Shown in pieces: positions 26,769 through 35,291 of a DNA stretch of 56,606 nucleotides. How positions within the stretch are numbered: the first letter of the stretch is position 1; each line of letters starts with the position of its first letter. The stretch is from Acidimicrobiia bacterium (GTDB lineage: Bacteria > Actinomycetota > Acidimicrobiia > UBA2766). The position numbers were made by a program, and so were the translations under genes. The notes below the pieces were generated by a model. The model did not search any database. It worked only from the letters and a program-made list of their open reading frames with translations, and had not been told where the DNA came from. The stretch is from the NCBI GenBank assembly GCA_020850945.1, contig JADZDR010000062.1, positions 1 through 56,606 on the forward strand, written 5' to 3'.

Positions 26769-27596
26769 TCAGGACAGAAGGCGGTCGCGAAAGAGGGCGA
26801 GGACGCGGTCGAGCGCATCCCGGGTCGGGTGACCGGGCACGTCCTGCAGATCTTCTGTGAGGACGGAGTGGGCACCCTTCCGATTGCCGTACGGGTTCCC
26901 CGGCGACGAGTCGATCTCGACGGCGACGAAGTTGTCGCCGAGCTCCTCGCGCAGGCGCGCGAACCGCTCCGGGGGGACGGCCGGGTCATTCGTGAAGCGG
27001 AGCCCGAGCACGCACAGCTCGGGATCGGCCCCACACCGCGCGCGGACACGAGCCAGGTCCGGCGCGTCGAGCCCGAGGTCCCGCTTCGCCTTGCCCGACA
27101 GGGGGAGGGGGAGGGACGGCTGCGACAGGACAGGGGCGATCACCGCTTCGTCGACCATCATCGCGAGGGCGAATCCACCCGTGAGGCACATGCCGACCAC
27201 GCCCACGCCCGGGCCGCCACAACGATCGTGCTCGTGCCGGGCGAGCGCCTTGAGCCACTCGACGACGGGACTCGTCCGCCCCGACGCGAGCAGAGTGAAC
27301 TCCCGCGACACGCACGCCCACGACATCGTCTGGAGGATGTAGCCGGCGGACGGAGCCTTCCCCACACGGCCGAAGAGGTGCGGTACTACGGCCGTCGCCC
27401 CGACATCGACCACGCGCCGGGCGAAATCCGCGACGCGTGGCGTGATGCCGGGCACCTCGCTCACGACGAGCACCGCCGGCCCCTCCCCCTTGCGCAAGAC
27501 CGTCCGCGTCTTCCCGCCCTCGCCGTCGGGATACGTGAACGAATCGCGGGCGAAGTCCGCCAGCGTGTCTTCCTCCTGAGACTCCGAGCGCCCCAC
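26769..27596 (-). CDS. Dienelactone hydrolase-like protein
   Basis: 275 residues from a GTG at 27596 with AGAGAGGGGGA upstream. The nucleophile motif GMCLTGGFA has a cysteine as in dienelactone hydrolases, and the C-terminal GNRKGAHSVL supplies the histidine. The fold is alpha/beta hydrolase with VLVVSEVPGI at the oxyanion strand. The true substrate is open; many such proteins are not part of chloroaromatic pathways, and no such pathway is nearby. It is transcribed away from dtd. Confidence 0.82.
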   Translation of the reverse strand: MGRSESQEEDTLADFARDSFTYPDGEGGKTRTVLRKGEGPAVLVVSEVPGITPRVADFARRVVDVGATAVVPHLFGRVGKAPSAGYILQTMSWACVSREFTLLASGRTSPVVEWLKALARHEHDRCGGPGVGVVGMCLTGGFALAMMVDEAVIAPVLSQPSLPLPLSGKAKRDLGLDAPDLARVRARCGADPELCVLGLRFTNDPAVPPERFARLREELGDNFVAVEIDSSPGNPYGNRKGAHSVLTEDLQDVPGHPTRDALDRVLALFRDRLLS

Positions 27597-27697
27597 GGGT
27601 CCCCCTCTCTGCTTCCACCGTGTGGGCAAGGAGCCTATTCGAGACACGCCGACGCACAAGGGGGCCCCCTTCGTCGCAGAGCCGGTAACGTGCCGGG

Positions 27698-28162
27698 ATG
27701 CGAGTCGTGTTGCAGCGCGTGCGGCGGGCCGCCGTCTCCGTCGGCGGCGAGGTCGTGGGGAGCATCGGCACCGGCCTCGTCGCCTTGGTCGGCGTCGCGG
27801 GCGGTGACGTCACCACCGACGCGGCTGCTCTCGCCACGAAGACGGCCGACATGCGCCTCTTCCCGAATCCTGGTGCACCCGACGACAGACCTATGGACGT
27901 CCCGCTCGCAGCAGTGCAGGGCGCGGTCCTCGCCGTGAGCCAGTTCACCCTCTGCGCCGACACCTCGCGGGGCCGCCGCCCGAGCTTCACGCGAGCCGCG
28001 TCTCCGGACGCAGCACGTCCGATCTTCGACGCCTACTGCGCGACGCTGCAGGACCGCGACATCCGGGTGGAGACCGGGGTGTTCGGTGCGCACATGGAGG
28101 TCGACATCCTCAACGACGGACCGGTGACGATCGTTCTCGACTCGGAGGTGCATCGCGGATAG
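27698..28162 (+). CDS. dtd: D-aminoacyl-tRNA deacylase
   Basis: 154 residues, full length. Starts MRVVLQRV; the two active-site motifs SQFTLCADT and NDGPVTI are present. The enzyme removes D-amino acids (and glycine from tRNA-Ala) from mischarged tRNA. TAACGT ends 6 nt before the ATG and there is no ribosome site, so the mRNA is probably leaderless. The last 53 nt overlap, on the opposite strand, the end of the small membrane protein gene. Confidence 0.95.
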   Translation: MRVVLQRVRRAAVSVGGEVVGSIGTGLVALVGVAGGDVTTDAAALATKTADMRLFPNPGAPDDRPMDVPLAAVQGAVLAVSQFTLCADTSRGRRPSFTRAASPDAARPIFDAYCATLQDRDIRVETGVFGAHMEVDILNDGPVTIVLDSEVHRG

Positions 28163-28382
28163 GCGCCCGTGAGGCCGTCACGAACCTCACCACGAGCACG
28201 ACGGATGAGAGGTAGGCCGTGACGGTGAGGACGGCCAGAAGGAGGAACCAGAGGACGGCAGCCGCAGGCGCGTCTTCGACAAGGGCGACTCCCGCCCAGA
28301 TCCCCAAACCTGCCACGGCCGCGGCCACGATCATGCCGATCGTCCCCGACAGCATCTGTGCCTTCTCCTGTCGCACATCCAT
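28110..28382 (-). CDS. Small two-helix membrane protein
   Basis: 90 residues from the ATG at 28382, or 81 from an ATG at 28355 that has AGGAG ~10 nt upstream. Two hydrophobic helices (~11-35 and ~42-68) and a basic, Arg-rich C-terminus. No recognised family. The 3' end overlaps dtd convergently by 53 nt. If it is not real, the gap from dtd to the S9 peptidase gene (28163-28542) would hold no gene. Confidence 0.55.
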   Translation of the reverse strand: MDVRQEKAQMLSGTIGMIVAAAVAGLGIWAGVALVEDAPAAAVLWFLLLAVLTVTAYLSSVVLVVRFVTASRAPIRDAPPSRERSSPVRR

Positions 28383-28542
28383 CCCCGAGTTCGGTCCCGA
28401 GCCACACGGGACATTGGGGATCGACTACCCCCGAGTGCCCAGCCCGTGGACGGGCAGAACACCAGCGTCGGTTTTGTCCATTTTATCCGACCAACAGTAT
28501 TGACAGGGGAGGCCCCCTCATGTCAACGACCCTCCGCCCGTC

Positions 28543-30675
28543 TCACAGAGAGCTCTGCAAGATGTCGGTGATGAAGGCAGCCGTCACCTCGGCGAGGCGG
28601 ATCGTGATCTCCTCGTCGTCGGCCATGTGGGACATACCGGCGAGAGGTAGGACCGAATGCGCGATGCCGGCCCGCAAGAGCGCGTCGCTCAACCTGAGTG
28701 TGTGCCGCACGAAGACGTTGTCGTCCGCCGTCCCGTGCACGAGCAGGAGCGGCCTGTCCACCCCCGCGGCCATATCGTCGAGGAGGCTCGAACGCCGATA
28801 GGCGTCGGGGTACTCCTCGGGCAGCCCGAGGTATCGCTCCGTGTAGTGCGTGTCGTAGTCGCGCCAGTCCGTGACCGGCGCCCCCGCCACCGCGCCGCGG
28901 AACAGGTCGGGCCGACGCAGGACGCACAGCGCCGCCATGTAGCCACCGAAGGACCAGCCGCGCACCACCACCCGGTCCGGATCGAGCTCGGGGAACATGG
29001 CACAGACCGCCTCGAGGCCGTCCGTCTGGTCCTCGAGGGTCACCCCGGCCAGGTCCCCACGCAGGGCCCGTTCCCAATCACGCCCTCGCGCCGGTGTCCC
29101 CCGCCCATCGATCGTGACCACCGCGACGGAGGCGTACTCGGCGAACCAGCGGGCGAGGACGAGGTCGTCCCGCGACGCGAGCACCCGCTGCACATGTGGC
29201 CCCGCATACACGTCGAGGAGGACGGGCACGGATGCGGTCTCCCCGGTGGCCGACGACGGGATCACTACGGAGGCACGCAGCTCTCTGTGGCCGACCGTGA
29301 CGATCCGGGCGTCGGGCTCGAACGCCGGTTCCTCAGCGACACTCCTGATGGTTCGCCATGCCTCGGATCCCCGCCGCCACCGCACCGAAGGGCTCGCTGT
29401 CAGGGACGTGAACGTGACGACGTCGGTGTCCGGGCTGCCCGCCCACGTCGCCAAGCCGGGCCGTGACTCGACCCACTCGACCGAGCCGTCCCGCAGCGAG
29501 ACACGGGCGACCCCCTCCTCGGTGGGCTCCGCCGCCGCGATGACGACGGCCGTGTCGTTCGTGACTGCGACCACGCGCCGGAGACCCAGGTCCGGGCCCG
29601 TCATGTCCCGCCGCATCCCGGCGCGGTCGACGAGTTGGAGTACGGGATGTCCCGCGGTCTCGCTCACCCAGGCGAGTGCCGTGCCGTCCGGAAGCCAGCG
29701 GAGCGGTCCGGCAGGCAGGTTGAGCCATGCGGAATCCCGCTCCTCGAGGAGAACCGACGTCGTCCCGCTCACGGTGTCGACGGTCAGGACACGCTCACAC
29801 TGCTGGCGGCGATCCTGGACGAGGAGTGTGAGCGGGGCCGCCGCCGGCCACACGACCTTCGCGAGGTAGGGGAACTCCTCACGGTCCCACACGACGTCCA
29901 CACGTTCACCGGAGTCGACCGAGAACACGGCGAGTGACACGTCGGCGTTGGGTTTGCCGGGACGCGGGTACGGCCACGCCCGGGGCACTCCCCCCGGATT
30001 CGCGATGTCGGTCAGCCACCACGTCTCTACGTCACTCGTATCCACGCGGGCACAGGCGATGGCCGTCCCGTCCGGAGACCACCAGTAGCCGTCGAGCCGC
30101 CCCATCTCCTCGCGGGCGATGTACTCGGCGACACCCCACGATACGTCCGCAGTCTGAGGCAATGTGAGACGTCGCGGCGGGGAATCGCCGTCCCCGACGA
30201 AGAGGTCGCCCGTATGGACGAACGCGACACGGTCACCGGCCGGGTTCGGTTTCACATCGGTCGCACCCTCGGGCAGGTCGGGTGCGAACACGACGTTGCC
30301 GTCGAGCGAGAGGACGAAGAGGCGGCCCGCGAGTGGCACGGAGACGAGCATGTCGTCGGCGCAGAGCCCGAAGCCCGTTATCCCCGTTGTGCGCAGGCGA
30401 AGGCGTTCTCGCCTCTCCCGCTCCTCTGGCGTGGCCACGACGGGATCCTGCAGGAGATCCGCCGCCGACGCGAGACAGCATTCCTCGCCGGTTTCGGGAT
30501 CGACGGCCCAAAGACGGCCTTCGGGGTCTCGCGCCCCGGATCGCACGAAGAGGAGCGTGCCGTCACCCGCGACCTGTGTCGCCGTGGGACGACCCAGGCT
30601 GTAGCGGCGTGTGCGGGCGAGTTGGAGAAGGAACTCGCGGCCCTCCACCGGGACGGCGTACCGACTGTCGTTCAT
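28543..30675 (-). CDS. Prolyl oligopeptidase family (S9, DPP-IV-like) peptidase
   Basis: 710 residues from the ATG at 30675; an upstream alternative at 30720 adds 15 residues. The N-terminal ~450 residues form the beta-propeller typical of DPP-IV (repeated blades such as YWWSPDGTAIACARVD). The C-terminal hydrolase has the nucleophile Ser575 in GWSFGGYMA, the acid in HGTADDNVF and the His in AGMSHMADD. No signal peptide, so it acts in the cytosol on oligopeptides. DPP-IV members cut X-Pro dipeptides; the exact specificity is unproven. It follows the helicase gene by 77 nt on the same strand. Confidence 0.92.
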   Translation of the reverse strand: MNDSRYAVPVEGREFLLQLARTRRYSLGRPTATQVAGDGTLLFVRSGARDPEGRLWAVDPETGEECCLASAADLLQDPVVATPEERERRERLRLRTTGITGFGLCADDMLVSVPLAGRLFVLSLDGNVVFAPDLPEGATDVKPNPAGDRVAFVHTGDLFVGDGDSPPRRLTLPQTADVSWGVAEYIAREEMGRLDGYWWSPDGTAIACARVDTSDVETWWLTDIANPGGVPRAWPYPRPGKPNADVSLAVFSVDSGERVDVVWDREEFPYLAKVVWPAAAPLTLLVQDRRQQCERVLTVDTVSGTTSVLLEERDSAWLNLPAGPLRWLPDGTALAWVSETAGHPVLQLVDRAGMRRDMTGPDLGLRRVVAVTNDTAVVIAAAEPTEEGVARVSLRDGSVEWVESRPGLATWAGSPDTDVVTFTSLTASPSVRWRRGSEAWRTIRSVAEEPAFEPDARIVTVGHRELRASVVIPSSATGETASVPVLLDVYAGPHVQRVLASRDDLVLARWFAEYASVAVVTIDGRGTPARGRDWERALRGDLAGVTLEDQTDGLEAVCAMFPELDPDRVVVRGWSFGGYMAALCVLRRPDLFRGAVAGAPVTDWRDYDTHYTERYLGLPEEYPDAYRRSSLLDDMAAGVDRPLLLVHGTADDNVFVRHTLRLSDALLRAGIAHSVLPLAGMSHMADDEEITIRLAEVTAAFITDILQSSL

Positions 30676-30752
30676 GGGGTGCCGAGGATATTCGGAACGT
30701 CCCACCCCCAGCGCACCCACGAGTTGGGCTCGCCACCTCGGCCGTCGGCCCG

Positions 30753-33700
30753 TCAGCCGGTCCCCGGGGGAAAGGCATGCACACCCAGTTGCTCGAGACG
30801 TGACCAGAGCTTGGCGAGCGTGGCCGCCTCGTCACGGTGGAACTCGCTGCCCCGCACTTGGTGGAAGCGCCAGCCGAGACGCTCGAGGACCTCCCGCCGT
30901 CTGCGGTCCTCCGTCCAGCCCACCGATCCACGCGACGGGCCCGCGACCTCCACGGCGAGCCGGCCACGCTGACCTTCGACCACGAGATCGAGACAGAGGC
31001 GTCCGACCTGATGGTGTGACCTCACGCAGTAGCCCCGTGCCGTGATCGTCTGTGCGAGCCTGCGCTCGAGGTCCGTCGCGTGCGCGATGTCCGTTACGTC
31101 GTCCTGCAGGGTGTGGCCCCCGTCCGCGAAGAACCGCACGAGTTGCCCCCGCACGTCGTGGGGATGGAGCTGGTCGCCGGAAACCGAGTGGAACAGCCAG
31201 ACCTGGTCACGGGCGCGACTCGCCGCCACGTTCACGCTCTGGCGGTCCATGTCCTCGATGAAGGGCCGGTTCGTGAGTCCGTCGTCGTCGCGGGCGACAA
31301 CCATGGATATGAAGATGACGTCGCGTTGATCCCCCTGGAACTGATACGGGTCGCCGCAGCGGAGACGGCGCCTGTTCATCTCGGCTTCACCGAGCCGCGC
31401 GATGAGCGCCTCCTCGATGGTGTGGGCCTGCTCATCGCCGAGAAGCGACACGACCCCCATCGTGCGCCCCTCGTACGCCGGGTCGGAACAGAGCGTCGCG
31501 ATCAGCTCCACGATCTCGGCTGCCTCCGTCGGGTTTCTGTTGGAGCCGGTGAGGCGGAACCCGTCAGGTACGAACCTCGACACGATCGGCACCCAGTCCG
31601 GGTCCGAGTTCCGCTCCCGCAACGCCAGGATGCGGCCGTCGTATGCGAGGTCGTTCGCGAACGAGATGATCTCGGGCAGGCACCGGAAGTGCTCACGGAG
31701 CACGATCGCGCCCCGGCACGATCGCTTCGCGACGTCGTAGAGGCTGGCATGCGGCTCGAGGAGGGACGCGTGAGGCAGGTCGGGGACGAGGCGGCGGATC
31801 TCGTTCTGAATTGCCCCATCGTCGACCACGACGGTCTGAGGCGACATCTGCATGTCGTCTCCGACGACAACCACCTTCTTGCCCAGGCTCAACGCCGCCA
31901 TGCTGAAGAGGTCGCATTGGCTCGACTCGTCGACGATCACGACGTCGAACGCCTCAGCAGCAGGATCGAACACGTCGACCAGCCTGTACATCGGCATGAT
32001 CCAGGCGGGAATGGCCTCGACTGCGTCACGCATGGCCGCCTCGGCTTCCGCCCGCCACGCCGAGAGGGTGGGGCCCTCGGCAGCACGCGCGCGCTGCAGG
32101 GCTTGGACCCACCCTGCCAGGGACCGGGAACGGATCTCGGTCATCCCCTCGGACACGTGCAACCAGGCCGACGTCTCGACGAGCGCGCGCGTGCAGGAGA
32201 GGACACCCGCCCGGCTGTCCTCGAAGCGGGCCTCGAGTTGGACGGGGTCGTCCGCTTCGACGAGCCGTCTCAACCACGTGTCCGCCTGCCGCCACTGCCA
32301 CAGCCCGTCGAGGTCGGACGGATCGCCACAGGTGGCGTGGTCTCCCCGGTCGGCTGCTATGCGGGCCGCCCACACGGGCGCGGTCTCCGACAGGCGCCGC
32401 CCCAGCTCGTCGGCCTCGAAGATGCGCATGCGCAGCCCGCTGAGGCGGACCACCTCCGCATGCGTGAGCTCCCACGCCTCCGCGTCCCGCCCCGAGAGCG
32501 CGCGTGCGAGCGCGGCGAACAGGGGTGAGGATTCCTCGTAGGAACCCTCGGTGCGCAGAACGTCGGCCAGAGCTTCGAGCTCCGCGGACACGAGGTTGCA
32601 CTCGCGGCGGGCAAACGCCGCATCAAGGGCGGCTCCGACCCGCTCGATCTCGGCAGTCCCGCAACGGTCGGGAACGACGACACCGAGACGCACGAGCCGA
32701 TCCCGCAGGTCTGGCCAGCCGCTCCTCTCCCAGTCGAGCACCTCGGCGAGTTGGGCAATGCACTCCCCGACACTCTGTTCGGGGAACTCGACATGATCTC
32801 CGATCTGGGGTCCACCTACTCTGCGCACATCGTGATTCCAGCGGTTGCGCAACTCGTAGCGTCGGTGCGCGAGGCGCAGAGCGCCGAGGAGCAGGTCATA
32901 GTCCGCGACGCTGTGCGGCTGCCTGCCGTCCACGCTGCAGCACTCCCGCACCTCCCGTAACTCCCGACTCATGAGGATCTGGAATCGCTTCGGCTCCTCC
33001 TCACGCCGTCGCAGCTCCTGGAGATGGGCACCGAGCTGGGGGTTCGGTACGTGTGTTCCTCCGGGCAGGGTTATCTGGCGCTCGGCGAGCATGGTGCGAA
33101 GGTGCACGATCTCGGCGATGGACTCGCGGATCGAAGCGACGAAGGCGTCCCAGCCCGAGATCAGTTCCGGGACGGAGGCGACTTCGCGGCCGATCACGTC
33201 GAGCCAGGCCACTCCCACGCCGGCGAGGCGGTCCCGCGCCCGGCTCACCCCCGCCGCGAGGTCACGGAGCGAATCGGCAGAGGTCCCGTCGACGGCATCC
33301 CACGTCGTGACCAGACCATTCGCCGCCGCCAGTCGCTGCTCGAGCATCGCGAGGAGCCCGACCTTGCGCCCGAATGTCGGCCCGTCCGGGATGCTCCCCC
33401 AGTCGGGCAGGTGGCGGATCCCCTCGAGACGGTCCTCGGGGTCGACGGCCGCGCAGAGCTCGAAGTAACGCACGATCTCTCCGCGCGTGAGTGGGCATGC
33501 CTCGTCGGGGGAGAGTGCGTCGGGAATGAGGCCGAACCGATCCTCGTACATGGCGAGCCACTGCGCGGTCTCGGCGGGACTCATGTCGCGATCGCCCAGG
33601 ATGTACACGAGGGCCTCACGCCGATCCACGGCCTCGAGGCGTCTTCTCATCTCGTCCGTGTCGCGCAGGTGTCCATCGAGCTCACCTTCGAGGGCGACGA

Positions 33701-35096
33701 TCCGGGCACGCGCCCCGGCCGTGTCGAACGCGGCCACGTTGTCCTGGATCGATTCGACCGATCTCTCGATCTGTTCGAGCGCCTGCGTGGACGACCCGAG
33801 AACGGACACGCACAGGGGCCGGATCTCCTCGGGCACCATGTCCCGCAGGATCTCGAGCGGCTGCTGCTTGAAGGACGTGATGAGCACGCGCTTGCCGTGT
33901 GCGAGGAGATGCGAGGTGAGGTTCGCGATCGTGTGTGTCTTGCCAGTGCCGGGCGGTCCCTGCACGGTGACCATGTCGTTGTCGCCGAGTCGACGGGCGA
34001 TCTCGTCCTGCTCCGCGTTCGAGGGCAGGGGCAGGAGGAGCCGGGACGCGATCTCGGCCCATTCCGTGGAGGCTTCCTCGGTCCCGTCGGCTGTCTCGAT
34101 GAGGACCGCGCGGAGGGGCGGCGGTACGGGGTGGCCGTCCACGATGAGCTCGCGCATGCGCTCGAAGAAGCGCGTGTACTGCGGGACTCGCCTGCGCACG
34201 AAGAGGAGGGAGCGCGTGGTGACGACAGGGGTCTCACTCGGAATCGCAGGATCCCCGACGGTGATCTCCCCTCCATCCGCGAGGGCAGCGAGGAGGTCCC
34301 TGTGGTACGGCTCCATCTGCTCGCTGTCCCACACGTCCGGCGCGTGTTCCCTGAACCGGTCCCGGAGACGGTTGAGGCGTGCGGCAACCTCGGCCGAGGA
34401 GCACTCCGGCAGGCCGCGCAGGAAGTCGACATCGAGCACGGATGCGCCGTCGGCGGAGACGTCGATCTCGCCGCTGTCCGCGTTGAACGACAGTGAACAG
34501 GGTGTGAGCACGGTGGGGGAGCGGATCGCCTCGCTGCCCACCTTCCACGTGAGGAAACCGTGGCCCCAGAGCAACTCGAACTCCGAGTCCTGGCGCAGGA
34601 GCCGGAGGTGGAGATCGAAGAGATCCTGGTACAGGCTGCGAGCCGTGTTGGCGTGTTTGGCACGTTCGGCCCACGGATCCCACTCGTCCGCGAGCCAGAT
34701 GCGCAGCCGCGCCTCGAGATCGTCGACGTCGGTCACGTCGAGACCGAACTTGGCGACCCAACCCTCGACAAAGGCAGGGCGGACGGCGGGATCGCCGAAA
34801 TGCCGGTCGAGGACTGCGTCGAGCTTCGCGGGCGGGTTGGGCGGAACCGGAATCGGCACCGTGTTCACGCTGAGCCACGGTCCATGCGGCTCCGGGCGGA
34901 GGCGGCATGCAGAGTGGGCAGGGAAGTCCGACTCCCACCACCGCCGATCGTCATGGTGGGCCACGTCGCGCACGGGTACATCCCGCAACGCGTGCTGGCC
35001 GCGCAGGTAGTCGAAGAACCGCACAGCGCGGTCCCGCAGATCTGCGGGTGTCTGTGGAAGATCCTGCGCCCTGAACTGGGCCTTGAAGCTCTCCAC
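30753..35096 (-). CDS. Large SF1 (Upf1-like, COG1112-type) helicase with C-terminal nuclease-like domain
   Basis: 1447 residues from a GTG with AGGGGGG 6 nt upstream. Residues 1-360 are an unassigned N-terminal region. Walker A GPPGTGKT begins at residue 380; a long helical insert follows to ~1040; then Walker B VVIVDESSQ (Asp1056-Glu1057), GDDMQMSPQ, LREHFRCLPE, QFQGDQRDV and VNVAASRARDQV complete an SF1B motor. Residues ~1340-1447 resemble the MTES_1575/Vsr-like restriction-endonuclease fold: Asp1370 in LDLVV, Glu1383 in AVEVAG, and VLERLGWRFHQV. The family's usual ECDG motif reads EVAG here, so cleavage may be lost or altered. Similar fusions occur in anti-phage islands, but this one stands among metabolic genes. 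A role in defence or nucleic-acid processing is inference. Confidence 0.85.
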   Translation of the reverse strand: MESFKAQFRAQDLPQTPADLRDRAVRFFDYLRGQHALRDVPVRDVAHHDDRRWWESDFPAHSACRLRPEPHGPWLSVNTVPIPVPPNPPAKLDAVLDRHFGDPAVRPAFVEGWVAKFGLDVTDVDDLEARLRIWLADEWDPWAERAKHANTARSLYQDLFDLHLRLLRQDSEFELLWGHGFLTWKVGSEAIRSPTVLTPCSLSFNADSGEIDVSADGASVLDVDFLRGLPECSSAEVAARLNRLRDRFREHAPDVWDSEQMEPYHRDLLAALADGGEITVGDPAIPSETPVVTTRSLLFVRRRVPQYTRFFERMRELIVDGHPVPPPLRAVLIETADGTEEASTEWAEIASRLLLPLPSNAEQDEIARRLGDNDMVTVQGPPGTGKTHTIANLTSHLLAHGKRVLITSFKQQPLEILRDMVPEEIRPLCVSVLGSSTQALEQIERSVESIQDNVAAFDTAGARARIVALEGELDGHLRDTDEMRRRLEAVDRREALVYILGDRDMSPAETAQWLAMYEDRFGLIPDALSPDEACPLTRGEIVRYFELCAAVDPEDRLEGIRHLPDWGSIPDGPTFGRKVGLLAMLEQRLAAANGLVTTWDAVDGTSADSLRDLAAGVSRARDRLAGVGVAWLDVIGREVASVPELISGWDAFVASIRESIAEIVHLRTMLAERQITLPGGTHVPNPQLGAHLQELRRREEEPKRFQILMSRELREVRECCSVDGRQPHSVADYDLLLGALRLAHRRYELRNRWNHDVRRVGGPQIGDHVEFPEQSVGECIAQLAEVLDWERSGWPDLRDRLVRLGVVVPDRCGTAEIERVGAALDAAFARRECNLVSAELEALADVLRTEGSYEESSPLFAALARALSGRDAEAWELTHAEVVRLSGLRMRIFEADELGRRLSETAPVWAARIAADRGDHATCGDPSDLDGLWQWRQADTWLRRLVEADDPVQLEARFEDSRAGVLSCTRALVETSAWLHVSEGMTEIRSRSLAGWVQALQRARAAEGPTLSAWRAEAEAAMRDAVEAIPAWIMPMYRLVDVFDPAAEAFDVVIVDESSQCDLFSMAALSLGKKVVVVGDDMQMSPQTVVVDDGAIQNEIRRLVPDLPHASLLEPHASLYDVAKRSCRGAIVLREHFRCLPEIISFANDLAYDGRILALRERNSDPDWVPIVSRFVPDGFRLTGSNRNPTEAAEIVELIATLCSDPAYEGRTMGVVSLLGDEQAHTIEEALIARLGEAEMNRRRLRCGDPYQFQGDQRDVIFISMVVARDDDGLTNRPFIEDMDRQSVNVAASRARDQVWLFHSVSGDQLHPHDVRGQLVRFFADGGHTLQDDVTDIAHATDLERRLAQTITARGYCVRSHHQVGRLCLDLVVEGQRGRLAVEVAGPSRGSVGWTEDRRRREVLERLGWRFHQVRGSEFHRDEAATLAKLWSRLEQLGVHAFPPGTG

Positions 35097-35291
35097 CAGA
35101 GCCCCCCTGGCCTTCTCGTCGATCCATCGACCTCGGTGTCGGCAGGGGAACAGGGTGGAACGCAGTCAGGCCCCACCCGAGAGGCCTCCCGTCCCGGCCT
35201 CGTTCACACGAGGTCGTCAGCCCGATTCCCCAGTCGGAACCAGGTTCGGCATCGGGGCAGGCAACTCCTGCGGGAACCCGTTCCGATCCGG

